From JAGLTQ01 sp964605385 (GTDB lineage Bacteria > Pseudomonadota > Gammaproteobacteria > UBA6429 > Thiohalophilaceae), in NCBI GenBank assembly GCA_964605385.1, contig CAZSCK010000042.1:1-23538 (forward strand): a stretch of 23,538 nucleotides of DNA, written 5' to 3'. Positions 15,525 through 23,502 of this stretch are shown here, piece by piece. Under the pieces are notes generated by a model. The model saw nothing but the letters and a program-made list of their open reading frames with translations. It had not been told where the DNA came from and did no database searches. How positions within the stretch are numbered: the stretch's first letter is position 1; each line of letters begins with the position of its first letter. Both the position numbers and the translations under genes were made by a program.

Positions 15525-16781
15525 TCAGCTATTTTCTCCAACAAGATAAAGTAATAAAGCTTGTGTTTTTTTATGTTCTACCGTTAAACGCAGGGCACGT
15601 AACTGTGTTTCCAACTCTGTAATTTGTGCGCGCATTAACGCAGTAAACTCACTGCGTCCACTTTGATAAGCATAAAGTGCAGAGCGGGTGTTTTCATCCG
15701 ACTTTGGCAGTAATAAACTGTCATATTGTTTTATCCGCTGCATCAGACGTTTCTCTTTAGCCAATGCTGCTTGCCACATTTTTGTTAAATTACGTTTACG
15801 TTCTTCGTGTGAATTTAATGCACCATTAAGACGAAACTTACTTGCCGCCACTTGTTTATCCTGACGATCAGCGGTAAATAAAGGTAGATCAAACATCACC
15901 ATCGCAGAAGCAAAATCCGAACGTTCTGAACCGTTTGGATTTTTTCCATCACGTTTACCGTATGTTAAATCCAGAGACCATGAAGGTTTATAACTTTGTT
16001 TTGCCAGGTCTACATTTTTTTCACTCACGGCTACCATGGCTTGCTCCATGCGTAACATTGGGTGTGATTCCAGCCATGCTGTATCATTTTTTTGAATAGT
16101 ATAAACAGGAAGTTTTGTACCAATATTAATATGAGAAAAATCAGCCCCCATATATTTGATAAGTTTTGCCTGAGTTGTTTCTATGCGTGTCTGGATTTTC
16201 ATTTCACGATCATCCAGCATACCCAGCTCAAGTTCAGAACGAATCACATCCTGTTGTTTTTGCCGTCCTGCTGCATATTTTTGTTTGGTTACTGAAACCA
16301 GCTCGGTAAACAATTTACGATTTTTCTTAACAACCGATTCAGCATTCAACCAGTAATAAAGTTCTAACCACGTTTCACGCACTTCACGCGTCACTTTACG
16401 GCGTTGATTTTCTGTTTTTGCCTCTTCCGCTACGGACATACTGAGCGCGCGTCGAGATTTTATTTCCAGGCTATTACCACGAGGAAACATTTGCTGAATA
16501 CCAAACTGAACCTGGGTCATCGGCTCTTGATCAAGGGCGTAAGTATCAGTAGGCACATTCATGAACCCTAACTTGATTTTTGGATCAGGCAGCGTGTCTT
16601 CAGCAACAGATTGATCTTTATATGCGTCACGACGAGATTGGTAAACATGTGTTAACGCATCGCGTTCTAACGCAACTTGCACTGCCTGCTCAATACTTAT
16701 GGTTTGTTCTGCGTGCACTGAAAAACTACTGAGTAACGCAAATAACGTAGTTACTTGAATAAATTTGGCTGAAAACGCCAT
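15525..16781 (-). CDS. cusC: TolC/CusC-family outer-membrane efflux protein
   Basis: 418 residues with a signal peptide (about 1-24, ending VHA/EQT) and two outer-membrane-efflux repeats: ISIEQAVQVALERDALTHVYQSRRDA near the start, then long amphipathic helices (residues about 100-210 and 320-410), as in TolC-type alpha-barrel tunnels. It would form the exit duct for CusBA. Unlike E. coli CusC there is no lipobox Cys after the signal, so it is not a lipoprotein. At 418 residues it is slightly shorter than CusC, as is usual for the Czc/Cus outer proteins of this clade. GAGGA seven bases before the ATG supports the start; cusB follows after 29 bp. The name rests mainly on its place in the operon. 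Confidence 0.85.
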   Translation of the reverse strand: MAFSAKFIQVTTLFALLSSFSVHAEQTISIEQAVQVALERDALTHVYQSRRDAYKDQSVAEDTLPDPKIKLGFMNVPTDTYALDQEPMTQVQFGIQQMFPRGNSLEIKSRRALSMSVAEEAKTENQRRKVTREVRETWLELYYWLNAESVVKKNRKLFTELVSVTKQKYAAGRQKQQDVIRSELELGMLDDREMKIQTRIETTQAKLIKYMGADFSHINIGTKLPVYTIQKNDTAWLESHPMLRMEQAMVAVSEKNVDLAKQSYKPSWSLDLTYGKRDGKNPNGSERSDFASAMVMFDLPLFTADRQDKQVAASKFRLNGALNSHEERKRNLTKMWQAALAKEKRLMQRIKQYDSLLLPKSDENTRSALYAYQSGRSEFTALMRAQITELETQLRALRLTVEHKKTQALLLYLVGENS

Positions 16782-16848
16782 TGGATTGTCCTCATTATTT
16801 AACTTATAAATTGTGAACTGTTGTGTTTAAAACACTCAGCACAAATAC

Positions 16849-16865
16849 CCCATATAAAATATGGG
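16849..16865 (-). terminator. Small hairpin after the first CopL-like gene
   Basis: CCCATAT (16849-16855) and ATATGGG (16859-16865) are exact complements around AAA, starting seven bases after the stop of the small gene and lying ahead of cusC. It may attenuate read-through into cusCBA or protect the mRNA end. AT-rich and short, so modest confidence. Confidence 0.35.
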
Positions 16866-16872
16866 TCAAAAA

Positions 16873-17262
16873 TTAAATAAGAGTTCGAGGAGGCCTTAGA
16901 AGATTTTTTTGCGGAACGCCATTTAAGAATAAATAGCTTGTAGAATATTTCTGTATTTCCAAAGAAGATATTTTTACAAATGTATCCAAAGGTAAGAACA
17001 TTGCACTTACTGCTTGCGGACAATTGTTACAACTTTGGCAATCGTGCGATTGATCATCACAACATGATTTATCCATTGAACCTTGCTGAGAATCCAGGTT
17101 TGTATGCTGCATGCCCATATCTAAAGAACATTCATTCTTTACCTGAACAGGCTGACTCATGCTCATTTGCATGCCGACAACTTCAACACCCGCACTGATC
17201 AACTGCACCGGCAATGCACTGATTGCCAGAATAGTTAAATATGTCAGTGCTTTTTTTATCAT
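16873..17262 (-). CDS. Small secreted Cys/Met-rich protein, CopL-like in layout (copy B)
   Basis: 129 residues: signal-like helix (about 5-25), a Met-rich stretch (GMQMSMSQ, LDMGMQH), a dense Cys/His cluster (KSCCDDQSHDCQSCNNC, residues about 65-81) and an RPP-containing end (NLLRPPRTLI). It matches the protein at 9946-10305 in order of parts, supporting common descent or shared function. Being the first gene of the array, 91 bp ahead of cusC, it is likely to be strongly expressed with the pump genes. It probably binds Cu(I) or Ag(I) in the periplasm; by analogy with CopL it could also affect expression. No enzyme motif is present. The start lacks a good ribosome binding site. Confidence 0.7.
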   Translation of the reverse strand: MIKKALTYLTILAISALPVQLISAGVEVVGMQMSMSQPVQVKNECSLDMGMQHTNLDSQQGSMDKSCCDDQSHDCQSCNNCPQAVSAMFLPLDTFVKISSLEIQKYSTSYLFLNGVPQKNLLRPPRTLI

Positions 17263-17539
17263 AGGTTTCAGCTTAGTCTAATTTTAGATCTCATGCAATG
17301 CGCATATTTTCTTTTAACGTACTTTAATGCAACTTGCAGTAAGAACATCTGTATTTGATTAAGTTCAGCTGAAAACAAGATCAAACATTTATTTAATGGC
17401 TTTCAATATAAATATTGAAACCGCAGCTCATTTATAAGGAATAATTTAACAAATGTTTTTATTCAGAACATATACTATTTAAGATAATTATGAGAAGTTA
17501 TTGAATCCACCAAGTTAACTTTCAGAACATTATAACCAC
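17263..17539. promoter_or_regulatory. Divergent intergenic region between the copper array and the sensor kinase
   Basis: 277 AT-rich bases with no credible gene. It must hold promoters for both directions. Two dyads stand out: TTA-N-TGCAA-C-TTGCA-N-TAA (17324-17342), nearer the copper array, and TTTCAATAT-AA-ATATTGAAA (17401-17420), nearer the kinase. I see no convincing CueR or CusR box and no near-consensus promoter pair, so transcription starts are not assigned. Confidence 0.5.
17401..17420. promoter_or_regulatory. Perfect palindrome (candidate operator)
   Basis: TTTCAATAT and ATATTGAAA are exact 9-base complements separated by AA. It lies about 120 bp ahead of the kinase gene and 140 bp ahead of the copper array, where a repressor or activator could serve either direction. 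Confidence 0.4.
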
Positions 17540-20500
17540 ATGCTTAACAAGCCTTTTATAGCAAATCTACTCCTCGTATTATGTTGTTTTTACTCAAATG
17601 TAAGTTTCTCGCTCGAAAATGTTCGCCACAATGCATCCTCATCTCTGGCAAATCATGACAATCAACCAATTATAACTGCTGTCGTACCTCAATTTTTTCC
17701 TCCTTTTTATCACATAGATAAAGAAGGCTTACCTTATGGTATGGCAATAGAAGTTTTGAATGAAATTGATCATGATGCAGGGTATTTAAGCAGATACATC
17801 GTTAAAAAATCCTGGGAGGATGTTTTTAAAGCTATCGATTCTGGTGAGGCTCAGCTCATTCCTAGTCTTGGTATTACCGAAGCACGGAAAAAAAATTATT
17901 TCTTTACCCAAGCTTACGCTAAAACAGATATCACTGTATTTACACGCCCCGATAACATTATTCACACAGCAGCAGCTCTTACAAACTTACAAGTTGGTGT
18001 TGTTAAAAAAAATGTGGGTGAAAAAATAGCAGAGCAACAAAAGCTTAAAAATATTCACGCTTATGGTTCAATTAAGCTGGCCTTTGATGCGCTTATAAAT
18101 AAAAAAATTGATGCCATCATTTATCCAAAAATAATTTCTAATACTGCAGCAAATCAATTAAACATTGAACATTTAATTCATGAGACAAGCATCACATTAA
18201 AAACTATCCATAGAGCGATTGCCGTTAGTAAAAAATATCCGGAAATTTTTAAAAAACTAAATGCTGCCCTTAACAACTATATGCACTCACAAGATTTCAA
18301 AGATACTAATCGTGCATGGTATGGAGAAAAAGCGAATATATTCACAAGAACTGAACTTGTTTTTTTAAACCTGTTCATTTTAATTTTTACTATCCTGTTT
18401 TTTAATTATTTCTGGCGAAAAAGAAATTTTTCTATCTTAACTAGAGATAGCGGTAACGGTAACGGTAATACTATTTGGATAGTAACCCTTATTTCTATTT
18501 TAATTACCACAACAAGTATTGTGACACTTTCAACACTATGGATACTCTACGAAACCTCATTTAATGAAGAACGACTCCGCCTTATTAGTATGGTAAAAAG
18601 TCGTGCTCGCCTGATAGAAGCAGTGGCTCGCAATGATCTGACCGAAAGCAAAGAATTTCATACTCAACCTGTTGCAAGTGCCCACGCCAGAACTCTGGAT
18701 CAAGTTATTAGTGCTCACAAAAATTTCCGGGGGTTTGGAGAAACAGGGGAATTTACTTTAGCACGAAAGGATAAAAACAAAATAAAATTTGTCTTACGAC
18801 AAAGACACTCTCATTTAGAAGTACCTAAACCTGTTAGTTTAAATTCAAAACTGGCTGTACCAATGCAATTAGCTTTACTTGGACATTCAGGAACTATTAT
18901 TGGTAAAGATTACCGCGGAGAGAATGTGCTGGCAGCTTATGAACCTGTGAGTGTACTTAATCTTGGCATTGTGGCAAAAATTGATTTATCTGAAATTCGT
19001 GAACCGTATATACGCAGTGCTTTGTATATTTTAATCATTGTAATGCTGGTTTCACTTTTAGGCTCCTTACTTTTCTTTTATATAATAATACCGATCATTA
19101 ATAAAATAAAAGAAACTGAACAACGCTTCCATCAGCTATTTCTTAATAACTACATGCCGATACTGCTCATTGATGCTAATAATGCACAAATTATAGAAGC
19201 TAACAAAGCGGCAATTAAATACTATGGTTATACTATGGAAGAATTTAAATCTTATAAGATTGATATTTTATCAACTGATCCTGCAACATCCATTCTTCCA
19301 AAATTACGACAGGTACAAACCAGTAAAAATAAATCTTTATTAACACAACATCGTTTACAAAATGGTGATGTTCGGGATGTAGAAATATTAATGAGTCCCG
19401 TTAAGATTCATAACGAAACTCTCATTTACTGCGTTGTTCTTGATATCACAAATAAATTAAAAAAAGAAAATGAACATGCTCGTCTGGAAAAAGACTTAGA
19501 ACAAGCACGTAAGATGGAAGCACTTGGTCAGCTTACAGGCGGTATTGCACACGACTTTAACAATATGCTCGGTATTATTATGGGCTATACTGAATTATCT
19601 CGTGATAAACTATCCAATGATACTAATAATAAAATTCCGGGGTATCTGGATCAGGTCACCGCAGCATCAAAACGTGCTAAAGAGTTAATTGCCTCAATGA
19701 TGTTATTTAGTCGTTCTGGTGAGAGCGATTATCAAGCGATAAACATTTCGACATTAGTTAAAGAAGATCTCAAAATGTTACGCTCTATTATTCCAACAAG
19801 CATTGAAATAAATTCTAATATCAAAAAAAACTTACAGGCTGTTTTAATTGAACCCGTTAAACTTCAACAATTACTCATGAACCTTTGCATTAATGCAAGA
19901 GATGCGATGGATAACCAGGGCACATTAACGGTCAAGCTGGACAATCAAAAAATAATTTGTGAAACATGCCTTATTAGCTATGAACACATTGATGGTGATT
20001 GGATTGATATGTCCGTAACCGATACAGGTTCAGGTATGTCTGAAAATGTCATGCAACATTTATTCGAACCTTTCTTTACTACTAAAGCACAAGGTAAAGG
20101 AACTGGCATGGGTATGGCCGTTGTCCATGGTATTGTTAAAGACTTAAAAGGACATATTCTAATTGATACCGAAGTAGGCAAAGGTACTACGATTCATATT
20201 TTATTTAAACCTGTTGAGAAAAAAGATGATACTGGCAAGATAACTAAAGATGTTTCAGTCAAGCAGGAAAAACATCACGAAAGAATTCTAATTGTTGATG
20301 ATGAAGAAAGCTTATCGGAATTATTGGGTGATATGCTTGAAATTTATGGATATCAATGCACATGTTTTTCTTCTTCAAGTAAAGCACTGACTGAATTTAG
20401 CCAGTCCCCTGAGAAATTTGATCTCATCATTTCAGATCAAACCATGCCTGAATTAACCGGTTTAGAAATGATTAAAAAAATGAGAGCAATTCGAGCAGAT

Positions 20501-20638
20501 ATTCCTGCCATTATTGCAACTGGTCATAGTGATAACCTTAACGACTCAATTGCAAAAGAAAATAATATTGAGCTTTTGACTAAACCGTTACCTAAAAAGG
20601 TATTACTGGAAACCATAAATGATATTTTTAAAAGATAG
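17540..20638 (+). CDS. Hybrid sensor histidine kinase with periplasmic solute-binding domain
   Basis: 1032 residues. Order: signal peptide (1-24); SBP_bac_3-type domain (about 44-263); transmembrane helices near 273-291 and 312-336; a second extracytoplasmic region (about 340-490); helix 493-520; PAS (about 526-640); HisKA with His671 in GGIAHDFNN; HATPase with N785, DTGSGM (828-833) and GKGTGMGM (852-859); and a REC domain (914-1030) with Asp966, Thr994 and Lys1015 in place. It should sense a small ligand outside the membrane and pass phosphate from His671 to Asp966. No Hpt domain or DNA-binding output is fused, and no regulator gene is beside it, so the target is unknown. The start lacks a clear ribosome binding site but gives a proper signal peptide. 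Confidence 0.92.
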   Translation: MLNKPFIANLLLVLCCFYSNVSFSLENVRHNASSSLANHDNQPIITAVVPQFFPPFYHIDKEGLPYGMAIEVLNEIDHDAGYLSRYIVKKSWEDVFKAIDSGEAQLIPSLGITEARKKNYFFTQAYAKTDITVFTRPDNIIHTAAALTNLQVGVVKKNVGEKIAEQQKLKNIHAYGSIKLAFDALINKKIDAIIYPKIISNTAANQLNIEHLIHETSITLKTIHRAIAVSKKYPEIFKKLNAALNNYMHSQDFKDTNRAWYGEKANIFTRTELVFLNLFILIFTILFFNYFWRKRNFSILTRDSGNGNGNTIWIVTLISILITTTSIVTLSTLWILYETSFNEERLRLISMVKSRARLIEAVARNDLTESKEFHTQPVASAHARTLDQVISAHKNFRGFGETGEFTLARKDKNKIKFVLRQRHSHLEVPKPVSLNSKLAVPMQLALLGHSGTIIGKDYRGENVLAAYEPVSVLNLGIVAKIDLSEIREPYIRSALYILIIVMLVSLLGSLLFFYIIIPIINKIKETEQRFHQLFLNNYMPILLIDANNAQIIEANKAAIKYYGYTMEEFKSYKIDILSTDPATSILPKLRQVQTSKNKSLLTQHRLQNGDVRDVEILMSPVKIHNETLIYCVVLDITNKLKKENEHARLEKDLEQARKMEALGQLTGGIAHDFNNMLGIIMGYTELSRDKLSNDTNNKIPGYLDQVTAASKRAKELIASMMLFSRSGESDYQAINISTLVKEDLKMLRSIIPTSIEINSNIKKNLQAVLIEPVKLQQLLMNLCINARDAMDNQGTLTVKLDNQKIICETCLISYEHIDGDWIDMSVTDTGSGMSENVMQHLFEPFFTTKAQGKGTGMGMAVVHGIVKDLKGHILIDTEVGKGTTIHILFKPVEKKDDTGKITKDVSVKQEKHHERILIVDDEESLSELLGDMLEIYGYQCTCFSSSSKALTEFSQSPEKFDLIISDQTMPELTGLEMIKKMRAIRADIPAIIATGHSDNLNDSIAKENNIELLTKPLPKKVLLETINDIFKR

Positions 20639-20859
20639 AAAAACTTACCACTCTCGCCATTCTGAATAGAATTATATAGGTCGGTATTCATGCCGACGCA
20701 AAGGTACAACAAACCCACATAACTCTTTAATTAATACTGAGGCATTCAATTACAATGGTTGCTTTAATTGCACCGCGTTGGCCTGGCAGCTCTATGGCGT
20801 CCATGCCATTGCTGCATAAGTACATCCTTGTACAAAAAGTCCAACCTACAAAAAACCAC
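20639..20859. repeat. Non-coding hairpin-rich stretch between convergent genes
   Basis: No gene is credible here. It holds GTCGGTA-TTCA-TGCCGAC (20680-20697, one G-T pair), GCAGC-N3-ATGGC-N6-GCCAT-N-GCTGC (20786-20815) and GTAC-N6-GTAC (20820-20833). Together they look like remnants of REP-type or similar extragenic repeats, and may end transcription of both the kinase and cbbR. Only one copy is present, so repeat status cannot be tested in this window. Confidence 0.45.
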
Positions 20860-21765
20860 TTATATCTGCGAAATGAAATTCCGTCCTTCATTCAGGACAA
20901 ACTCTTTAAAAGCCTGAGTAATCGGTGAAAGTCGTTTGTCTTTACGATGTACTAAATACCAGTGCCGCATAATGGGGAAATCTTCTACATCTAAAATAAC
21001 CAACCGCTTTGTTTCCAACTCTAGCTCAATGGTATGAATTGAAACGATACCCAAACCCATGCCCGCCTGCACTGCTTGTTTAATCGCCTCGTTTTCGTTC
21101 ATTTCCATACTCGAAGTGATCGTAAGACTATGTTCTTCAAAAAAGCGTTGCATTGCGGTTCGTGTACCAGACCCCTTTTCACGCACCACGAAAGTTTGAT
21201 CTTGTAACATATATAAAGGTATAGGTTGTTTATCCACTAAAGGGTGATCCGGAGCCGCAACTACGACTAAAGGGTTATCCGCAAAAACTTCTGTTACCAG
21301 ATCCACATCTTCCGGGGGACGACCCATAATGGCGATATCCTTTTCATTATCAGCTAGTTGGCGAAGTAAGTGCTCACGGTTAGTAACATCCAGACTCACG
21401 GTTGAGCCCTCATGCTGCTTATTAAACATGGATAACATACGTGTCGCGAAGGCATTTGCGGTAGTGGCAACAGTAATTTCCAAACGACCTGATTTAAGTC
21501 CTTTTAGCTGTTCCAGTACCTCACCGGCCTCTTCCAGCTGCTCCGCAATTGTCCTGCAATAGTGATACATCTCTCTCCCAGCTTCGGTTAAATAGGTTTT
21601 TCGACCGACTTGTTCAAGCAATGGAAGCCCTGCATTCTCCTCTAACTGCTTGATTTGCATAGAAACAGCGGGCTGACTGAGGTGAAGCTCTTTGGATGCC
21701 CTGGTGTAGCTCAAAAGGCGAGCTACCACCTCGAAGACTTCTAATTGTCGAAAGGTTATATTCAT
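20860..21765 (-). CDS. cbbR: CbbR, LysR-type regulator of the Calvin cycle genes
   Basis: 301 residues, standard LysR length. Residues 1-60 hold the winged helix-turn-helix (ARLLSYTRASKELHLSQPAVSMQIKQLEE, then PLLEQVGRKTYLTEAG). Residues about 90-295 are the effector-binding fold (LEITVATTANAFATRMLSMF, DNPLVVVAAPDHPLV, EAIKQAVQAGMGLGIVSIH). CbbR proteins activate cbb operons in response to carbon and redox metabolites such as RuBP, PEP or NADPH, depending on species. Divergent placement next to cbbM is the classic arrangement. A good promoter (TTGATA, 18 bases, TATGAT) overlaps the dyad in the shared control region, so it should repress itself on binding. There is almost no 5' leader and no clear ribosome binding site. 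Confidence 0.94.
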   Translation of the reverse strand: MNITFRQLEVFEVVARLLSYTRASKELHLSQPAVSMQIKQLEENAGLPLLEQVGRKTYLTEAGREMYHYCRTIAEQLEEAGEVLEQLKGLKSGRLEITVATTANAFATRMLSMFNKQHEGSTVSLDVTNREHLLRQLADNEKDIAIMGRPPEDVDLVTEVFADNPLVVVAAPDHPLVDKQPIPLYMLQDQTFVVREKGSGTRTAMQRFFEEHSLTITSSMEMNENEAIKQAVQAGMGLGIVSIHTIELELETKRLVILDVEDFPIMRHWYLVHRKDKRLSPITQAFKEFVLNEGRNFISQI

Positions 21766-21777
21766 AAGGTTTTACTT

Positions 21778-21807
21778 ATCATAATCATCAAAATAATTGA
21801 GTATCAA
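21778..21807 (-). promoter_or_regulatory. Sigma70-type promoter of cbbR
   Basis: On the minus strand TTGATA (21807-21802), an 18-base spacer and TATGAT (21783-21778) closely match the consensus. The -35 box lies inside the CbbR-like dyad. The predicted start of transcription is only about six bases before the cbbR ATG, implying a near-leaderless mRNA. Confidence 0.55.
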
Positions 21808-21811
21808 TTAT
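21793..21811. promoter_or_regulatory. CbbR-type operator dyad
   Basis: ATAATTGA-GTA-TCAATTAT is a perfect 8-base dyad and contains the T-N11-A pattern of LysR sites. Its core TAATTGAGTATC (21794-21805) recurs at 21860-21871, 66 bp nearer cbbM. The two could be the recognition and activation sites of CbbR. Confidence 0.6.
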
Positions 21812-21859
21812 GACTGATCCTACGTATAGTCGCAAAACTTTCTGGCACAGAGCTCAAAC

Positions 21860-21871
21860 TAATTGAGTATC
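21860..21871. promoter_or_regulatory. Second copy of the CbbR site core
   Basis: TAATTGAGTATC is identical to 21794-21805, offset 66 bp, about six helical turns. The flanks differ, so the second site is a half-dyad. Confidence 0.5.
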
Positions 21872-21887
21872 TGACCTGAACGAGAAA

Positions 21888-21912
21888 GGTCTTTTTTAAA
21901 AAGATTAAGACC
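21888..21912 (+). promoter_or_regulatory. Hairpin in the cbbM 5' leader
   Basis: GGTCTT (21888-21893) pairs with AAGACC (21907-21912); an alternative stem TCTTTTT/AAAAAGA lies inside it. It ends 32 bases before the cbbM ATG. It may stabilise the mRNA of this highly expressed gene or act as a mild attenuator. Confidence 0.35.
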
Positions 21913-21944
21913 AAAACGAATTTATATAAACGAGGAAATCTATA

Positions 21945-23327
21945 ATGGATCAATCAGCACGGTATGCAGACTTAAGTCTGGATGAAGCAACACTTTTAGC
22001 CGAAGGCAAGCACATGTTAGTGGCTTACACCATGACACCTATGCCTGGTTTTGGTGGTTATTTAGAAATTGCGGCTCACTTCGCAGCTGAATCATCAACA
22101 GGTACTAACGTTGAAGTTTGTACTACTGATGACTTTACTAAAGGCCTTGATGCAATAGTATACGAAATTGATGAAGCTAAAGGCATCATGAAAATCGCTT
22201 ACCCTAGTGACTTATTCGATCGCAACGTCATTGACGGCCGTTCAATGGTTGTATCTTTCTTAACGCTTGCTATTGGTAACAACCAGGGCATGGGTGATGT
22301 GCAATGTGCACAGATGATCGATTTCCACGTACCAAAAGCTATGCTTATGGCTTTCGATGGTCCTTCAGTAGATATCACTGATCTTTGGAACATCTTAGGT
22401 CGTCCACGTGAAAACGGTGGTTACATCGCGGGTACTATCATCAAACCTAAATTAGGTTTACGTCCTGAGCCTTTCGCTGAAGCGGCATACCAGTTCTGGT
22501 TAGGTGGCGATTTCATCAAAAATGATGAACCTCAAGGCAACCAGGTTTTCTGCCCAATGAAAAAGGTTATTCCTTTAGTTGCTGATGCAATGAAACGTGC
22601 ACAAGACGAAACTGGCGAAGCTAAAATCTTCTCTGCTAACATCACAGCTGACGATCACCACGAAATGTGTGCTCGTGCTGACTTCATCTTAGAAACTTTT
22701 GCTGAAAATGCTCATGCAGTTGCTTTCTTGGTTGATGGTTATGTTGGTGGCCCAGGTATGGTGACAACTGCACGCCGTAACTATCCTTCACAATACTTAC
22801 ATTATCATCGTGCAGGTCACGGTGCAGTTACTTCACCGTCTTCAGTTCGTGGTTATACTGCTTTCGTTCTTTCTAAGCTTTCTCGTCTTATGGGTGCTTC
22901 TGGTATCCACGTGGGTACTATGGGCTTCGGTAAAATGGAAGGTGGTGCTGACGATAAGAACACCGCATACATGATCGAACGTGATAGCGCTGATGGTCCA
23001 GTTTATCACCAAGAATGGTTCGGTATGAAACCTACTACGCCAATCATCTCTGGTGGTATGAATGCGTTACGTCTTCCTGGCTTCTTCGAGAACTTAGGTC
23101 ACGGTAACGTCATCAACACTTCTGGTGGTGGTTCTTACGGTCACATCGATTCTCCTGCAGCTGGTGCAAAGTCTTTACGTCAAGCATTTGAATGTTGGAA
23201 AGCAGGCGCTGACCCAATCGAATTCGCTAAAGAGCATAATGAATTTGCTCGTGCATTCGAATCATTCCCAGGTGATGCTGATTCAATCTTCCCAGGTTGG
23301 AGAGACAAGCTAGGCGTTCACAAGTAA
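21945..23327 (+). CDS. cbbM: Form II ribulose-1,5-bisphosphate carboxylase/oxygenase (CbbM)
   Basis: 460 residues, normal for form II RuBisCO. It fixes CO2 onto RuBP in the Calvin cycle. All active-site residues are present, shifted by one from R. rubrum: Lys167 in GTIIKPKLGL, the carbamylated Lys192 with Asp194 and Glu195 in GGDFIKNDEP, His288-Arg289 in HYHRAGHG, His322 in SGIHVG and loop-6 Lys330 in GFGKMEGG. GAGGA eight bases before the ATG supports the start. Codon choice is strongly biased to a few codons (GGT, CGT, CTT/TTA, AAC), unlike its neighbours, as expected for very high expression. CbbR next door should control it; a strong terminator follows, with cbbQ downstream. Form II enzymes favour high CO2 and low O2. 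Confidence 0.98.
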   Translation: MDQSARYADLSLDEATLLAEGKHMLVAYTMTPMPGFGGYLEIAAHFAAESSTGTNVEVCTTDDFTKGLDAIVYEIDEAKGIMKIAYPSDLFDRNVIDGRSMVVSFLTLAIGNNQGMGDVQCAQMIDFHVPKAMLMAFDGPSVDITDLWNILGRPRENGGYIAGTIIKPKLGLRPEPFAEAAYQFWLGGDFIKNDEPQGNQVFCPMKKVIPLVADAMKRAQDETGEAKIFSANITADDHHEMCARADFILETFAENAHAVAFLVDGYVGGPGMVTTARRNYPSQYLHYHRAGHGAVTSPSSVRGYTAFVLSKLSRLMGASGIHVGTMGFGKMEGGADDKNTAYMIERDSADGPVYHQEWFGMKPTTPIISGGMNALRLPGFFENLGHGNVINTSGGGSYGHIDSPAAGAKSLRQAFECWKAGADPIEFAKEHNEFARAFESFPGDADSIFPGWRDKLGVHK

Positions 23328-23350
23328 GCAGTACGTTTTAGTTGAGAAAG

Positions 23351-23376
23351 GCCCCTGCTAGCAGGGGCTTTTTTTT
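23351..23376 (+). terminator. Rho-independent terminator of cbbM
   Basis: GCCCCTGCTAGCAGGGGC (23351-23368) is a perfect 18-base palindrome followed by eight T (23369-23376), 23 bases after the cbbM stop. It should end most cbbM transcripts and lower expression of cbbQ relative to RuBisCO. Confidence 0.93.
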
Positions 23377-23420
23377 CCAATATGTAAAACTTAAAAGCGC
23401 TGTAGTTTTTAAAACAGGTT

Positions 23421-23473
23421 TTTAATTATTCGCAAATTAATTTTATCTTTAAGTTAATTTACGAATAATTAAA
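23421..23473. promoter_or_regulatory. Long AT-rich inverted repeat ahead of cbbQ
   Basis: The 20-base arms 23421-23440 and 23454-23473 pair with one mismatch around a 13-base loop. It lies between the cbbM terminator and the cbbQ start, 29 bases before the ATG. It could be an operator or a leader hairpin controlling cbbQ; low GC and no U run argue against a terminator. Confidence 0.55.
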
Positions 23474-23502
23474 TATAACGATCACAAGTATAGGAATGCA
23501 TC

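Noticed and set aside
17263..17539. CueR or CusR binding box for the copper array
   Set aside because: No match to the ACCTTCC/GGAAGG or the TGACA-type patterns was found by eye; the palindromes present differ.
18451..18468. CGGTAA repeated three times in the sensor kinase gene (possible phase-variation tract)
   Set aside because: The unit is six bases, so slippage keeps the frame; it only encodes a short Asn-Gly linker between membrane helices.
20524..20718. 64-codon minus-strand frame across the end of the sensor kinase
   Set aside because: It overlaps the REC domain coding region and has no conserved features or ribosome binding site.
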